Source: Prorocentrum cordatum | Lineage: Eukaryota > Sar > Dinophyceae > Prorocentrales > Prorocentraceae | Length of the DNA: 64,000 nt | Assembly: GCA_963575745.1 (NCBI GenBank) | Contig: CAUYUJ010008091.1 | Location: 186,174 to 250,173 of the forward strand | Direction of reading: 5' to 3' | Shown here: positions 22,086 through 34,135 of the stretch, in pieces | Position numbering within the stretch: position 1 is the stretch's first letter | Layout of the letters: every line of letters starts with the position of its first letter | The notes under the pieces: model-generated | What the model saw: the letters and a program-made list of their open reading frames with translations, nothing else | What the model was told of the DNA's origin: nothing | Databases searched by the model: none | Translations under genes and position numbers: made by a program

Positions 22086-23689
22086 ATGATGATGGTGGGT
22101 TCCTGTTCCTGCGCGGGGTGTCCAGAGAAAACAAGAACCCCACTTTGGATGTGGGGAAGAAACCCAACTCCTTCCAAGAGAGCCAGCCCCCTCGCGCTGC
22201 CCCCCCTGGCGTCTTTGCGCTGCCCGGGCCCCCGAAGCTCCCTTGATTCACACAACGTGGATCCCCGGAAGCGATCCTAGTCCTGGAGCTTAACTCTGTA
22301 TGCACCGACGCTTTTCTCTGGCCCTGCACCGACATTCGCACAGGAAAGCGGATCCTGGTGTACACGGGATCCTGGTGTATACATCTGTTGTTGTTTCCCA
22401 AGGGAAGTTGGGGAAAAAGTACACACCACACCAACCCGACGTTGTCCCCGACCCTCAAAAAGCCCTGGGATTGAATAACAGCCTGCCGCCGCTAATGTAT
22501 ATGCTCCAATGTTCCGACTCTCCCCTGGGACCGATCTTCGTCCCGAGCCATTATTTTGACGGCCCCGGGGCCACGCCAAGGCCCCCCACGGGCAGAGAGT
22601 TGGCAAAAATCCTCCGTCGTGGTTGTGGCCCGCGACGAGATGCCCACATCCGACGATCAGAATTGGCAAAACCCCTCCGTCGTGGCTGTTGCCCACGACG
22701 AGGAGCCTGTACGTCCGACGATCTTATTCTTTCCATGCGCAGCCCCAAACGTCCATCCCAGGGGCCGGTGTTTCGCCCAGGAGCCGCGTTCGTTGGCCCG
22801 AGGGCCCGAAAACGTGCCCTGTAGGCCCGAAGCAGTGCAGAGCTGCCCGAGGTCTTCAGAAACACATCGACCGGGCTTTGCGGAGGCAGAGGTGCCGCTC
22901 CCCTCCCTGGACCTCTCCCGGGCCTGCGTGCGGACCAGGATCTCGAGGCGGACCCAGCCGTGGGCAGCGGCAGTGGCACCGCTTCCTCCTCTGACCCCTT
23001 CCCCGGATCCAGCTTTTGTCGCCCCGGACCACCTTTGGTGGTGGCCCCTGGGCCCGACAACGGGCCCCCGGAGGCCCGAAAATCGAGGAACAAACGCCAG
23101 CTGCCCCAAAAAAAGCATCGTCGGAGGAGCAGCTAGGAGATCGACCACAGACTGGACCTGCGCCCCAGCATTAAACTCTCGTCGACTCTGCGAAAAGCGC
23201 GCGGACTTGTCGTAGACCTACGAACGTTCTACATGTTTGCTGGTCGATTCGGCGGAAATTGCTGCACAGATCCCTATCCCCACCGGCGTGGCCTCGACCC
23301 CACTGGCCAATTTACCTCCCTAGATGGGGATACAGGCTGTTCCCTTCCGGTTTCGAGGCGTAGATCCCCAACTGGGGTGCTGAGATCGTCGGGCTGGGGA
23401 TGGGGATGGGGATAAGGGGCCCGTGAAACGATACTGCAGTCGATCTCCTACTCGAGAGGAGGAACTGGGCTAGCCGAGCGCCAGCGAGACGACGTGCACG
23501 CTGTGCGGCCGCTCCGCGGCCGCGCCCGCGGCCGCGAAGGGCCCGCGCCCGAGAGCCCGGAGGGCCAGCCCAGCCGCCGCGGCCAGCAGCAGCGGCACGA
23601 GCGGAGAAGGCGCGCCCCGGGCCATCGCTGCGCCCCGCCCGGCGCGGCGGCTGAGCCGCAGAGAGAGAGAGAGAGGGCCCTGCCTCCAC
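22086..23689. other. Unassigned region with a small tandem duplication
   Basis: At 22600-22725 two 63-bp copies are tandem: TTGGCAAAAATCCTCCGTCG.. and TTGGCAAAACCCCTCCGTCG... The rest is GC-rich DNA with no recognised gene. The CTGTAGTCGATCTCCT dispersed motif appears near 23432 and, diverged and reversed, near 23125. Confidence 0.5.
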
Positions 23690-23962
23690 CTTCTCCTCCT
23701 CCTCCTCCGCCTCCTCCTCCTTCTCCTTCTACTTCCTCCCTCTTCCTTCTCCTCCTCCTCCTCCTCCCTCCCTCCCTCCCTTTATCCTTCCTCCTCCTCA
23801 TCCCCCTCCTCTTCCTCCTCCTCATCCTCCGCATCCTAATTCCTCCCTCCTCCTCCTCCTCCTCCTCATCCTCCTCCGCATCCTCCTCCGCCTCCTCCTC
23901 CTCCTCCTCCGCCTCCTCCTCCTCCTCCTCCTCCTCCTCCTCCTCCTCCTCCTCCTCCTAAT
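23690..23962. repeat. CCT microsatellite
   Basis: CCT/CTC array with CCTCCCTCCCTCCC and CATCCTCCGCATCC interruptions. Confidence 0.95.
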
Positions 23963-25835
23963 CCTACTATGCTCTCCCTGTTCCTCCTCTCCATCCTCCC
24001 TCGTCCTCGATCCACCTCCTCTCCCCCCGCTTGTCCTCCCTCTGCTACATCGGTCCCAGGATCGGAAACTGGCCCCGAGATCAACATCGAGAAACACATG
24101 TTGTCGCCACTGCTTCGAACCGCGAATATCTGGGCACGTGGGTCAAACATCGGCTCCTGGACCTCTCCTTTTGGGTCTGTCCTGGCCGGAACGCCGAGGA
24201 AGTCCAACCAGCCGTGGCGACGGCGAGCCCCCCTGAGGCTAAGACATGAGCAGAACCACCAGGAGATGTTAGCCAGCGTGGACCTCAAGCAGCAGATCAT
24301 TGGGCTGTGGCTGTGTGCACGCTGTGTGGTGCAGGCTATGTGGCTTCAGCTACGTGGCGCAGTGTACTACGCGGTGCAGGCGAGAGGCGGCCACGAGGCG
24401 AACCTCGCCGGACCTGCCCAGCGCACGAGGCGGCCACGAGGCGGCGGCCACGGCCCTGGCCCCCGCTAGGGCCCTCCTCCTCTTTTCCCCCAGCAGCCAA
24501 GATCTCCTGAGACGCACGCTGCTTGTAAGATGGGCGCCAAGGGGGATAACGAGGAGGGCTCGCGCGGACGAGGGAGGATGCAGAGGGGGAGGGAGAGGAC
24601 GGAGAGGAGGAGGAGCAGGAGGACGAGCGCAAACCCAACATGTAACAATGATCATGGAGTGCGCCGTCCCGTCCCAAGTCGCCCCTCCTTAGTTACGGGT
24701 TCCTAGTGACACTTTTTTCCGCACGCTGCGAGACGCGTCCACCTTTTAAAGACGAAGGGAGGACCGGTTGTGCACACACGCGCAGATAACAAAAGATGCT
24801 GTCTGCCCGCGCCGCCTCGACGAGGATGTGAGACTCCGTCTTGCGGACGACGCGCCGGAACTGAGCGTCGAGCCTGGGGGGGCGGGCAAGGGCTGGGCCT
24901 GACGATCCGCACGGCATCTCAAACCTGCGCAGTTGTGCGATTCGTTGTTCTGCCCTTGCATGCCGGCGATCAGCCCGTCAAGCGAAGAGCTTACACACGT
25001 GGGAACAAAAGAAGGGCACAGGACTCCATCGAGCAGTGGCAGATTACAAATACGCGCTCTGGCTTCAAATGCATGAATAACCACGTGGAACACCGAATAC
25101 ACGGCCTGATCATTTTGATGGGTTCCTGAGAACAGCAAATGACGACCTCGGTTAATAGATGCGAGTTCTCATATTCGTCGGCAGGGCTTCCTAGGAGCAT
25201 AGGTCTTCAGATCACGCTCGTGAGCCTAAACTTGTACTTGTCGTCTGCAAGGGCTTGGCTCTGCAAGTTTCGATCTCACACAGAGTACTCGCGCTGAGGC
25301 ATTGTTAGCACGGTAGCATACAAAAGTACGGTGCGAGCGGTAATCGGACACAAACACAAACAGGGACACGAACAATGAGACACGAACACAAACAGCAGCG
25401 ACTGGTGGGATACAAATGGGGATACACATGTACGCACAAAGGAAACCAAGGAGAGAAAGATGACCAAGATTGCGCGCCCCTGTCAACTCTGCGAACGAAC
25501 GCGCGATGTTTGACGTGGGGGGGGGTCCTGCGCTGGCAGCTCCGTGTGAATAATAGCGTTTCGCCACTGCGTTCTTATATTGAAAAGCTGAGATATCCCC
25601 ACCATGTATGCATGAGCCGCGCTGTCTCCGCAAAGCCGAGCACATATTTGGCCCGGGCGGCCCCGACTGCCCCGACCCTTCGACAAATTATCCCGGCAAA
25701 GCAACCTAACAGCGATGTGTAGGAGCATATCTGGAAGCATTCCCCTTCAGATTCAGATGAGAATCCAGTTGTAGAATTCTGCTGTTCTCGCAGTCGTTGT
25801 CGCATTCGCGATGACAGTCGCAGTGGCAACGGCAG
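23963..25835. other. Unassigned region
   Basis: About 1.9 kb with little simple repeat. 24300-24390 contains GTGGTGCAGGCTATGTGGC-type units related to those at 10260-10460. 25340-25440 is rich in ACACAAAC. Frames were scanned by eye; none shows a recognisable family. Confidence 0.4.
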
Positions 25836-26180
25836 TGGCAGTCACAGCCTCAGCCTCAGCCTGCCTCAGCCTCAGCCTCAGCCTGCCTCAGCCTCAGCCT
25901 GCCTCAGCCTCAGCCTCAGCCTGCTTCAGCCTCAGCCTCAGTCTGCCTTCAGCCTCGGCCTCAGCCTCAGCCTGCCTCAGCCTCAGCCTGCATCAGCCTC
26001 AGCCTCAGCCTCAGCCTGCCTCAGCATCAGCCTGCCTCAGCCTCAGCCTCAGCCTGCCTCAGCCTCAGCCTCAGCCTGCTTCAGCCTCAGCCTCAGTCTG
26101 CCTTCAGCCTCGGCCTCAGCCTCAGCCTGCCTCAGCCTCAGCCTGCCTCGGCCGCAGCATCAGCCTGCCTCAGCATTCAA
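25836..26180. repeat. CAGCCT minisatellite
   Basis: About 55 tandem CAGCCT units arranged in a higher-order pattern (CAGCCTCAGCCTCAGCCTGC); a roughly 170-bp block containing CTTCAGCCTCGGCCTC is itself duplicated (about 25922 and 26071). Confidence 0.95.
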
Positions 26181-26575
26181 AATGTGGCCCAGGAGTGAAG
26201 TTCTTGGAACTAGAAGAAAAAGGGTGGCCTACAGTTGGCTCCGGGCATTCAAAATCATGCCCAAGAATGGAGTTCTGGGAACTTGAAGAGCACGAAGTGG
26301 CCTACAGTTGGCTCCGGGCATTCAAAATGTGGCCTGGGAATGGAGTTCTGGGAACTCGAAGAGCACGAAATGGCCTACAATTGGCTCCGGGCATCAAACA
26401 TGTGGCCCGGGAATAGAGTTCTGGGAACTCGGAGACCACGAAGTGGCCTACAGTTGGCTCCGGGCATCCAAAATGTACGCCGGGAATGGAGTTCTGGGAA
26501 ATCGAAGAACACGAAGTGGCCCACAGTTGGCTCCGGGCATCCAAAATGTACGCCGGGAATGGAGTTCTAGCAGCG
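26165..26575. repeat. 73-bp satellite array, about 5.5 copies
   Basis: GTGGCCTACAGTTGGCTCCG recurs at 26224, 26297, 26370 (ATGGCC variant), 26443 and 26516, an exact 73-bp period. The unit also contains GGGAATGGAGTTCTGGGAAC. Frames across it are open because few stops occur in the unit; 73 is not a multiple of 3, so no repetitive protein is implied. Confidence 0.95.
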
Positions 26576-26744
26576 CCAAAAGCGATTTTGCGAGGATGTC
26601 CAAAGCGATTTGGGCTTCGACGGCAGACGCGCCGGGTCCCGCCCCGGGTCCCGCCCCGACCCCCCTGAGGAGTCATGATGATCTCTTTTGACCCCACTAG
26701 AAACCTATCAGTCTTCGCTGTTAGGTAAAATGGTAGCCAACGCG

Positions 26745-27420
26745 AACACCAAGCATTGTGTTTCAAACGATCTACGTTGTGCAATCTATGTGGAGCGACC
26801 TGCGTGGTGCAGTTCATTTGCGTTTGCCATAAGTTGTCGAACTCCACTGTTCGCGCAGTCATCCCACCCACCCACCCGCAACTTGGTTTGCAAAGCCCAC
26901 GCGGCGGCGATTGCGAACTTTTGGGCGCTGGTTTGCGCATCGCTGCGACCGCGGTAGCGCGCAAGCTCGCGCGCTCAGCGGCCAAGTAGTCTGGCGCGAC
27001 CGCCACGGCCGCTGTGGCAGTGACTGCCGCGAGCTTCCCTGCGCGTCTCGCAAACCGCGCTGGCGCGCGGGCACTCCAATGCGAGTCGGCGATCCGGGCG
27101 GGCGCACGGCGACGTCGACAAAGGCAGCCACGATGATGATAGCAGCGATGCCGGTGACAACGATGACGATGACGACGGAAAGGCCAATGACGGCGCCGAT
27201 GCTGGTCACGCCGATGACGATGAGGTTGCCCACGTGTCGGCGACGAAAGTTTTGTAACGATTTCGACATGTGCGCGCGCCCGACGCGCGCGACTGGCCTG
27301 CATCGTATTATTTGACAGGAGCGGTGCTCCCCCCAGCACGCGCGCAAAAGGCGTTCGAATGATTTCGGCATGTGCGCGAGAGACCAGCTTGGTCGCAATG
27401 AATGAAATTGTTGAAAAATG
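26745..27420. repeat. Large dispersed repeat, copy 1 (direct)
   Basis: Shares ordered landmarks with 28090-28880: ACTCCACTG(T/C)TCGCGCA, CGCGCTGGCGCGCGGGCACT, GATCCGGGCGGGCG, GGCCAATGACGGCGCCGATG and GCTGGTCACG. The copies are clearly homologous but diverged with indels. No conserved reading frame was recognised, so it may be a decayed mobile element or a repeated gene fragment. Confidence 0.7.
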
Positions 27421-28089
27421 TTTGTCTCAACAATTTGCAAGATCGCGCGTGCGTATTGTTTGTGTGAAAATTCCCACGATAAAACCATGTGTATTATATT
27501 TGGTCGGAAACGTCGGTGTGACCGTTTTTGTTCGTAGGTAGCGGTCGTCGCCCGTGGGAGGAGGGGGGTTCGGGGAGTTCGGGCGGGAGCGTAATGGTAA
27601 CAGCGGCCGCGGCGTGCACCCGCCAGGATGCGCCACCAACGCATCAATCGCCTGTGTCCACCACAGCATGTAGTGTGGGGGGGGGGTCGAAGCCACTCCC
27701 CCAGTACCATCGCTAGCGCTACCCAGGGGAAAGTTTGGGGGGGGAGGGGAAGGGCCTGGGTAACCAGCGTTGCCACGGGGACGACAAGAAAACGCTGACG
27801 ACCTTAAAAGCCATACGGAACTGGAGGTTGGGGAGGAATTGCGGCATGCGCGCGCGCGACGCCGCGCGCGCGAGAATTGTGCGTTGTCGACTGCAATATT
27901 CGACGCGCGAATGTGCGTGTTTAGCCAGGGTAAGCGACAATCCGATACTCGAGAAATGTCGAAGGAGAAGGATGAGGGGGGGATCAATACCGACTGGCCT
28001 GGGAAGGCATGAGTTCATACTAACATGAAGGATGGGCTCGAATCAAAATGCAAATCGTACTCCCCAAGGGGGGGGCGATAAGACTGGGG
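27421..28089. other. Unassigned region
   Basis: Between two copies of the large repeat. It contains poly-G tracts (27678-27687, 27737-27744) and an inverted CGCGCGCGACGCCGCGCGCG palindrome at about 27849-27872. No gene recognised. Confidence 0.4.
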
Positions 28090-28885
28090 GAATTAGATCC
28101 ATAAAACCTGTTTGGTGCATCTGCTTTTGCAGAACTTGGAATTGTCAACTCCACTGCTCGCGCAATCATCCCGCAACTTGGCCTGCAAAGCGCCTGCGGC
28201 GGCGATTGCGGTAACTGGTTGTTGGCCATGGTTGGCGCATCTCGGCGGCCGCGCTGGCACCCGCCAGGTCACATGCAAAGCGGCTAACTGGCTTGGCACA
28301 GCCGGTGCGGCAGCGATGGCGCTTACCTTTGGGGACTTCCCAGGGCGTCTCGAAGGCCGCGCTGGCGCGCGGGCACTTCAGCGCGAGTCGATGATCCGGG
28401 CGGGCGATGCATCATGATTACGCCGACATCGGCGACAACGGTGATGATTGTAGCGATGGTGGTGGCCATGGTGATGATGATGACGGCAAGGCCAATGACG
28501 GCGCCGATGCTGGTCACGACGATGACGATGATGATGTACATGGTTCGGTGACGGAAGTGATTGACCGATGATGGCAGCAATTGCGGCGTCTGGCGACGAA
28601 GCTAACGACGGTGATGCGGCGGCGCTGTTGAAGGTGATGATGAGGAAGCGCGCACTTCTGGCAGATTTCGCATTGGAAACCAATTGGATTCTGCACATTC
28701 CCCAAACAGTTCTTGAGTTTGCATGCTCCCCACACCAATGCGGCCGCGATGGCGCTTGCTGATGGCAACGTCCCAATGGCGTCAGAGGCCTCGCTGGCGC
28801 GCGGGCACTTCAATGCGGGTCGGTGCAATCCTGGAATCCCTAAGAAACGAACGTTTGGCAAGGATTCCGGCATGCGAGCGCGACG
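28090..28885. repeat. Large dispersed repeat, copy 2 (direct)
   Basis: Homologous to 26745-27420, and further right (about 28560-28710) homologous in reverse to 29290-29400: GCGCACTTCTGGCAGATTTC here matches the reverse complement of the GAAATATGTCACAAGTGCGC segment. Confidence 0.7.
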
Positions 28886-29284
28886 ACGCGCGCGCGAGCA
28901 CTTGGTCAATTTGCTGCAAAGGATTATTGTAAGTTGCTGTTCTGATCAGCAAATGCGCGCGCATAGTTTTACTTGAAGTACGAGGGGGGATAAGGTGACA
29001 CCCTGGCAAAATGAACGATGAGGACGAATCATATGTAGTCTCAGTGTCCCAAAAGGTAACGATAAGACCGGGGGAGGGGGGGAGGGGGTGGTAGAGTCTA
29101 GCCTCTTGTAGAACGGAAAATATATGAAGTGGAATCGATCTTGGGCGAACTACGCAAAATAAAGAAAAGCAGCGCAAATCAGCGCAAAGAAACACAAACC
29201 AATACAAAACAACGCAAAGCAACGACAAGAAATGTCGAACAATGCCAAGTCCCATAGAAGAGAAGTGAGGTACCAGAAGTGCTA

Positions 29285-29720
29285 ACACCGATAGGAAAAT
29301 ATGCAGGGCCCATTGGATTCCAACACGAAATATGTCACAAGTGCGCATCCTCACCATCGCCCCCATCATCACCACCTTATCACCACCGTTATCGTCATCG
29401 CCAGTCGCCGCCATTACCGCCATCATCAGCCAATCGCCTTCGTCACCGAATCATGCATAGCAGCATCGTCAACGACGTCACCAACATCGGCACCGTCATC
29501 GACAGTGCCGTCGTCATCGATACCATGGCCACAACCATCGCTGCCAGTGCCAAGCAGTCACCGCAATCGCGGCCGCGTGGGTTGTGCAAAACGAACTGCG
29601 GGTGGAAAGGTGAGATGATTGCACAAGCAGTGGGGTTGACGACTGCAAGTTCTGCAAGGCGGATTGCACCACATAGCTTACAGCACATGACTTACACCGA
29701 GCATCCTGCGACACATAGAT
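29285..29720. repeat. Large dispersed repeat, copy 3 (inverted)
   Basis: The reverse complement shares CGGTGCCGATGTTGGTGACG, ATTGCGGTGACTGC and TGTGCAATCATCTCACC-type landmarks with copies 1 and 2. The local (CATCAC)n flavour suggests secondary expansion. Confidence 0.65.
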
Positions 29721-30440
29721 AGCACACCGGGAGTGCAGTAACCGACTGCATGGGGTGCATGCTGGCAACACATGGCATTCCTTGGTTCCAGAGCGCACAG
29801 CCACGATATGCACGGGGTGCCCTCCGAACGCTGGGCGTCGGCCCCGGAACGGCACGCGCGGCTCATGGCACCCTGGCTGGTGGCAGACGCAGATCGCCAC
29901 CCAGTGAAAAATGCGTTCTGCTGGTGTACGCCAGGCTGGTCCAACGAGAGCTCGGAGACAATGCGCACGGGGCTGTTCCTCCATGAGAAGAGCCACCTTC
30001 ATGAACTGACAGTTGGCAGACCGAGTCGGTCACCAAAGGCAAACACGCAACCGCACATCAATAGCACTAACCCAAAACCAAGTCGAAAAGTCCATGTTCT
30101 TGTGAATACAAGTGCGCGCATTGAGCATTGCAACGGGCTCCCTGCCCATGCCCTCCCCACAAGCACCTGGCGCCGTGCGCTTTGTTGCACTTGAACGAAC
30201 CATAATCGTTCTCCTCGCGGAGAAGTCAACATACAGACCACCGCTCGCCTTTCCCAACTCTGTGAGGAAGAGAGCCCGTTAAGGGAAACTGGAGAAAACA
30301 GATGAGGACAAGCTATAGCACCGTCACTATAGGACCAGTGTCCGATTGGTCGCTCCCCCTCTGCGTGAAAGGTCGCGAACAGCGATGCGGCCAGCCTCAA
30401 ACTCGCAAGAGAGTCAGAGCATTCTCTGAGTACATGCCAA
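29721..30440. other. Unassigned region
   Basis: Moderate-complexity DNA. A plus-strand frame from 29772 to 30194 (140 codons from an ATG) is non-repetitive but resembles nothing I recognise and has no supporting context, so it is not called as a gene. Confidence 0.35.
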
Positions 30441-30515
30441 CGGAGTTTTGTGAGGAGGAGGAGGAGGACGACGACGACGACGACGACGACGAAGACGACG
30501 ACGAGGTGGAGGAGC
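30440..30515. repeat. GAG/GAC trinucleotide patch
   Basis: GAGGAGGAG then (GAC)n then GAGGTGGAGGAG. Confidence 0.9.
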
Positions 30516-30619
30516 GTGGCCAAGGGGGGGGGGGGCAATGAGTGCAGGCGCTGCCCACTCTGGGGGAGGGAGGGGCAGGGCCGAGGACACGGGATGGTGC
30601 AGACGGACGGCCCATGAAC

Positions 30620-30875
30620 CGCACGGGACCTGCCCCCCGCAAGACCGACCGGGAACGGAGCTCCCCACTCCGTGGCCAAGGACTGCATCCTGGATGGCCC
30701 CCCTCCTCGTGGCTGGAGAGGAAGCGGGGTGAGGACGTGCAGCAGAAGTCAGTGGCATAGGAAGGGCGAGAGGAAGGGAGGCGCGGGGCGGATGGCCCGG
30801 TGGTGCATGCGATCTGCCCTCCTCGAAACCGAACGGGAACGGAGCTCCCTCCCGTGGCGAAGGAGCGATGCACCC
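30620..30875. repeat. Short direct repeat pair
   Basis: GACCGGGAACGGAGCTCCC.. followed by CCGTGGCCAAGGA (about 30645-30690) recurs as GGGAACGGAGCTCCCTCC.. followed by CCGTGGCGAAGGA (about 30832-30868). The spacing is about 190 bp. Confidence 0.55.
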
Positions 30876-31008
30876 GCGATGCATCGGCGACGTCGGCGGT
30901 GCATTGGCGACGCCGGCGTGGACAAGAGCGGGCTCCACATCGAGCCGCATCGCCGGTGCATCGGCGATGCGGCGCGATCCTCCGACCCCATCTGCTCCGA
31001 CACCATGC
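30876..31008. mobile_element. Truncated family D inverted-repeat element
   Basis: Contains the GATGCATCGGCGACGTCGGC interior and the right terminal repeat (GATGCGGCGCGATCCTCCGA..GACACCA) of the element at 9538-9741, but its left end is missing or replaced. This identifies family D as multicopy. Confidence 0.6.
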
Positions 31009-32280
31009 GGGAGGCCCAGGGGAAGGGAGCGGCAGTGGGAGGGCGAGAGGGAGGGGGGCGCAGGGGGCCGGGCGCGGGAGTGGAGAAGCACGGAGGTGCG
31101 CGTGGACCCACATGTGCGCAGGTGCACTTCTAAAACAATAGGAGTGCATATGCACGTGCACATGCTTGCGTATATGCACGCATCTGTGTATACGTCTAGG
31201 GAGAGATACAGATGTGCACATGCACGTACATCGGCACTGCTAAGCAGCAGTGCTGTGCACATGTGCTCTGGGGGGAGAGGGGCGGAGAGAGCGAGAGGAG
31301 AGGGAGGGAGGGGAACAACTGAGCCGCAGGAGGCAGCGCCCGCTTCGGGCGAACGAAAAAGTCGAGGCGCCCGGGCGCCCCGTCTAGAAAGCGGCAGGGT
31401 GACTTCTCGGCCCACCACCGCCGGATTAATCTACCGCTGCTCTCCAGTGGCTTGCCGTTCCGAGCGCTGTGGGGGCCGCAGCAGCTGTTGCATCGGAGGC
31501 CAGAGCCCCACTCTTGAAATCGGACGCAGCTTGCTGGAGCCGAGGCCTTTAGCCCTACGCTTGAAACTGCACTGGAGGCCGCAGCAGCTCTTGAATTGGG
31601 ATCCGCAACTGCCTCATGGAAAAGCGGCTCGACACGCGTGCCTGCGCAGCCGGTCACGATCGCTTGAAGTCCAGCCGGGCCTTCCTGGGCGGCAGGCCCG
31701 AGATGAAGCCCTCCTTCTTCTCCCTCTGCGCTGGCAGCCCAAACCACAGAGAACAAACTCCGGCCCCCGACCTCCCTGTCCACGTCCACGACTTGCACGT
31801 CGAGGACCCGCTGCAGGTGGTGCAGCAGTCCGCCGGGGACCCCACGCCGTCCACCTCCTCGCCGGCCAGGCCGGAGTAGGCGACGCCGCCTCGGCGCCGG
31901 GCCGGATCTCGCCTCTCCGGGACCGGGGCTCGCGGGTCTTCGCTTCCAGAGGCACCCGAGCCCAGGCCCCCGATCTTGCGAGGAACGGGCGCTTGCGGTT
32001 CAATGCTCTCCCCCCCCCTATGGGCCAGCCACCCCTGCAGCTGCTCAAAAACTCGAGGTAAGGTCCGTAAACTAACCACGCGCGAGAAAAGATGTTACGG
32101 TGTGCGAGTATTGTTTCTGGCATGGCTCGAGTCTGAGAGCGATCTGAGGCCTCTCGATGGTCTGGACTGATGCTTCCGAGGGTGCTGCAACGATTGGTGT
32201 TAACAGCTCTGTAGCAGCTCTAACTATGGAGATCAAGTCCGTGAACCGACCCAGAGCCTCCGTCGGCCATCGAGCCTGCA
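31009..32280. other. Unassigned region
   Basis: 31140-31250 is rich in GCACATGC/ATATGCACG. 31400-32080 is GC-rich, with GGCCGCAGCAGCTSTTG repeated at 31470 and 31572. On the minus strand at about 31670-31800 a short non-repetitive frame is open (it includes VVDVDREVGGRSLFSVVW), family unknown. No gene called. Confidence 0.4.
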
Positions 32281-32479
32281 TCGACTGCACGTAATACGAA
32301 TGACCCTGGGTAAGATAAGAGTGACCTTTGGTGCGCGGCGTCCTGGGGGCCGCGGGGGGACCAAACACAAGCGCGCAAGACGCTACTGCCGCCTCGCGTT
32401 CGGCGATCACGGGACCCATATATGGGCCCGCACCGAAGGTCACTCCGGCGAAGGGGGGTCACTCGTACGTGTAGTCGAC
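32281..32479. mobile_element. Inverted-repeat element, family B, copy 1
   Basis: About 199 bp with roughly 45-50 bp imperfect terminal inverted repeats: left TCGACTGCACGTAATACGAA.. AAGAGTGACCTTTGGTGCG; right the reverse complement of TCGACTACACGTACGAGTGA..GGAGTGACCTTCGGTGCG. Homologous to 38357-38539. Non-coding. Confidence 0.72.
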
Positions 32480-32774
32480 TCCAGCCTCCAGCCGTCATCG
32501 AGCCCCCAAAAGCATCCAGACGCGTCACCGATCCCAGTCCTCTCTGCTCCACCTGCCCCCTCCCCCGACGACGACGCTGTTGTTCTCTGCTGGGGCCAGT
32601 CCCCCCAAAGCCTCAGTCCGTCATCGAGCCTCCAGCCTCCATCCGCCACCGAGCCCCCAGGAGCCTCTGGAACGCGTGACCGATCCCAGTCACATCTGCT
32701 CCGCCCGCCCTCTCCCCCGCCGGCGCCGATTTATTCGTGGCGCGGCCCCCCCAGGCATCTCGACCCCTCCCTGC

Positions 32775-33092
32775 AGGGCCTCCTCCTGCTCCTCCTCTTT
32801 CTCGTCCTCCTGCCCTCCTCCTCCTCCTCTCCTCCCTCCTCCTCTCCTCCCTCCTGCTCCTCCTCCGCCTATCCCCTCCCTCCTCCTCCTCCTCCTCCTC
32901 CTCCTCCGCCTCCTCCTCCCTCCTCCTCCTGCATCCCTCTCCTCTTCCCCCTCCTCCTCCTCTCCTCCTCCTCCTCCTCCTCCTCCTCCTCCTCCTCCTC
33001 TCCTCCTCCTCCTCCTCCTCCTCCTTCTCCTCCTCCTCCTCCTCCTCCTCCTCCTCCTCCTCCTCGTCCTCCTCGTCCTCCTCCCCCCCCGA
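32775..33092. repeat. CTC microsatellite
   Basis: CTC/CCT array with TCCTCCCTCCTCC interruptions. Confidence 0.95.
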
Positions 33093-34000
33093 CGAGGATG
33101 GAGCAGGGGACCCCCCGCAGCGAACCGCCAAGGGGCGAGCGCCCGCCCGTTGTCTGGGGGGAAGAAGGGGGAGAGAGCCCAAAGAAGGCTCGCGGCCAAA
33201 ACGAGGGGAGGTGCCGCTTCGAGCCCGGGAACGTCGGCCCCCCCCGGAGGGAGGGGCGACCAAGAAATACCCAGCAGCAGCGATGACTCTGGCGGCCTCT
33301 GGCTCTGAGAGCGCTCCTGCCCCCCACCACCGTTCGATGCCCTCCTCCCCCCCTTCTGCCCCAGGGCCAGCCTCTCATCCTGGGCCGTCCTCTGGCGGCC
33401 CCCGGGGGCCAGGAAGCCTGAGGGCGCCTAGGAAAGACGGGCCGCAGTGAGGACTGTGGCGACGTCTGGATCTGAGGGTGCTGAGGGTGAAGAGGGATCT
33501 GGATCTGAGGGGTGCTGAGGGTGCTCCCGCCCCCAACACCTTCCGATGCACTCCTCCCCCTTTCCCCGTGCGGGGGCAGCAAGCGACCACAATCAGATCG
33601 AGACCCCCAAGGGGATGTCTTGCGCATGCCCACAATCGTCAGAACATCGAAACCATCTTAGTGAATAGTGGTTGTGGCCCATGCGTGTGTCCCAAGACGG
33701 CCAAATCGACCACAAACTCTACCTAAGCATTCATGTCGAAGTCGGTGGGTTCTTCCCCGAGGGGACCTCCAGAAACGTCCACTAAGTAGTGGTTGTGATT
33801 CTTTCTGCAGGCCTCCGACACCACGACCTTTTATGGCAAGCGGGCCGCAGTGCTGTCGGGTGCCCATGCGCAGTAACAGAAACACCGCTCGGGAAGGGGT
33901 CGGGACCTCCGGGGCCCGCAGCTTGAGGAACACAAAAAGACGTCGTTGGATTTCAGGGAGCACCAGCTCCAATGCAGCGGGGCAGCTTCGCGACCACAAG
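33093..34000. other. Unassigned region
   Basis: Includes degenerate GGATCTGAGGGTGCTGAGGG repeats (33470-33525) and two TAGTGGTTGTG phrases (33666, 33787). No gene recognised. Confidence 0.4.
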
Positions 34001-34135
34001 GGGAGGAAGGAGGAGGAAGAGGAGGAGGAGGCGGAGGAGGAGGAGGAGGAGGAGGAGGCGAAGGAGGAGGAGGATGAGGAGGAGGAGGAGAGGGAGGAGG
34101 AAGAGGAGGAGGAGGAGGACGAGGACAGGAGTAGA
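34001..34135. repeat. GGA microsatellite
   Basis: (GGA)n with AAGGAGGAGGATGAG interruptions. Confidence 0.93.

Noticed and set aside
29772-30194. 140-codon plus-strand ATG frame of mixed composition
   Set aside because: No family resemblance, no neighbouring signals, and overlapping frames on the other strand are equally open.
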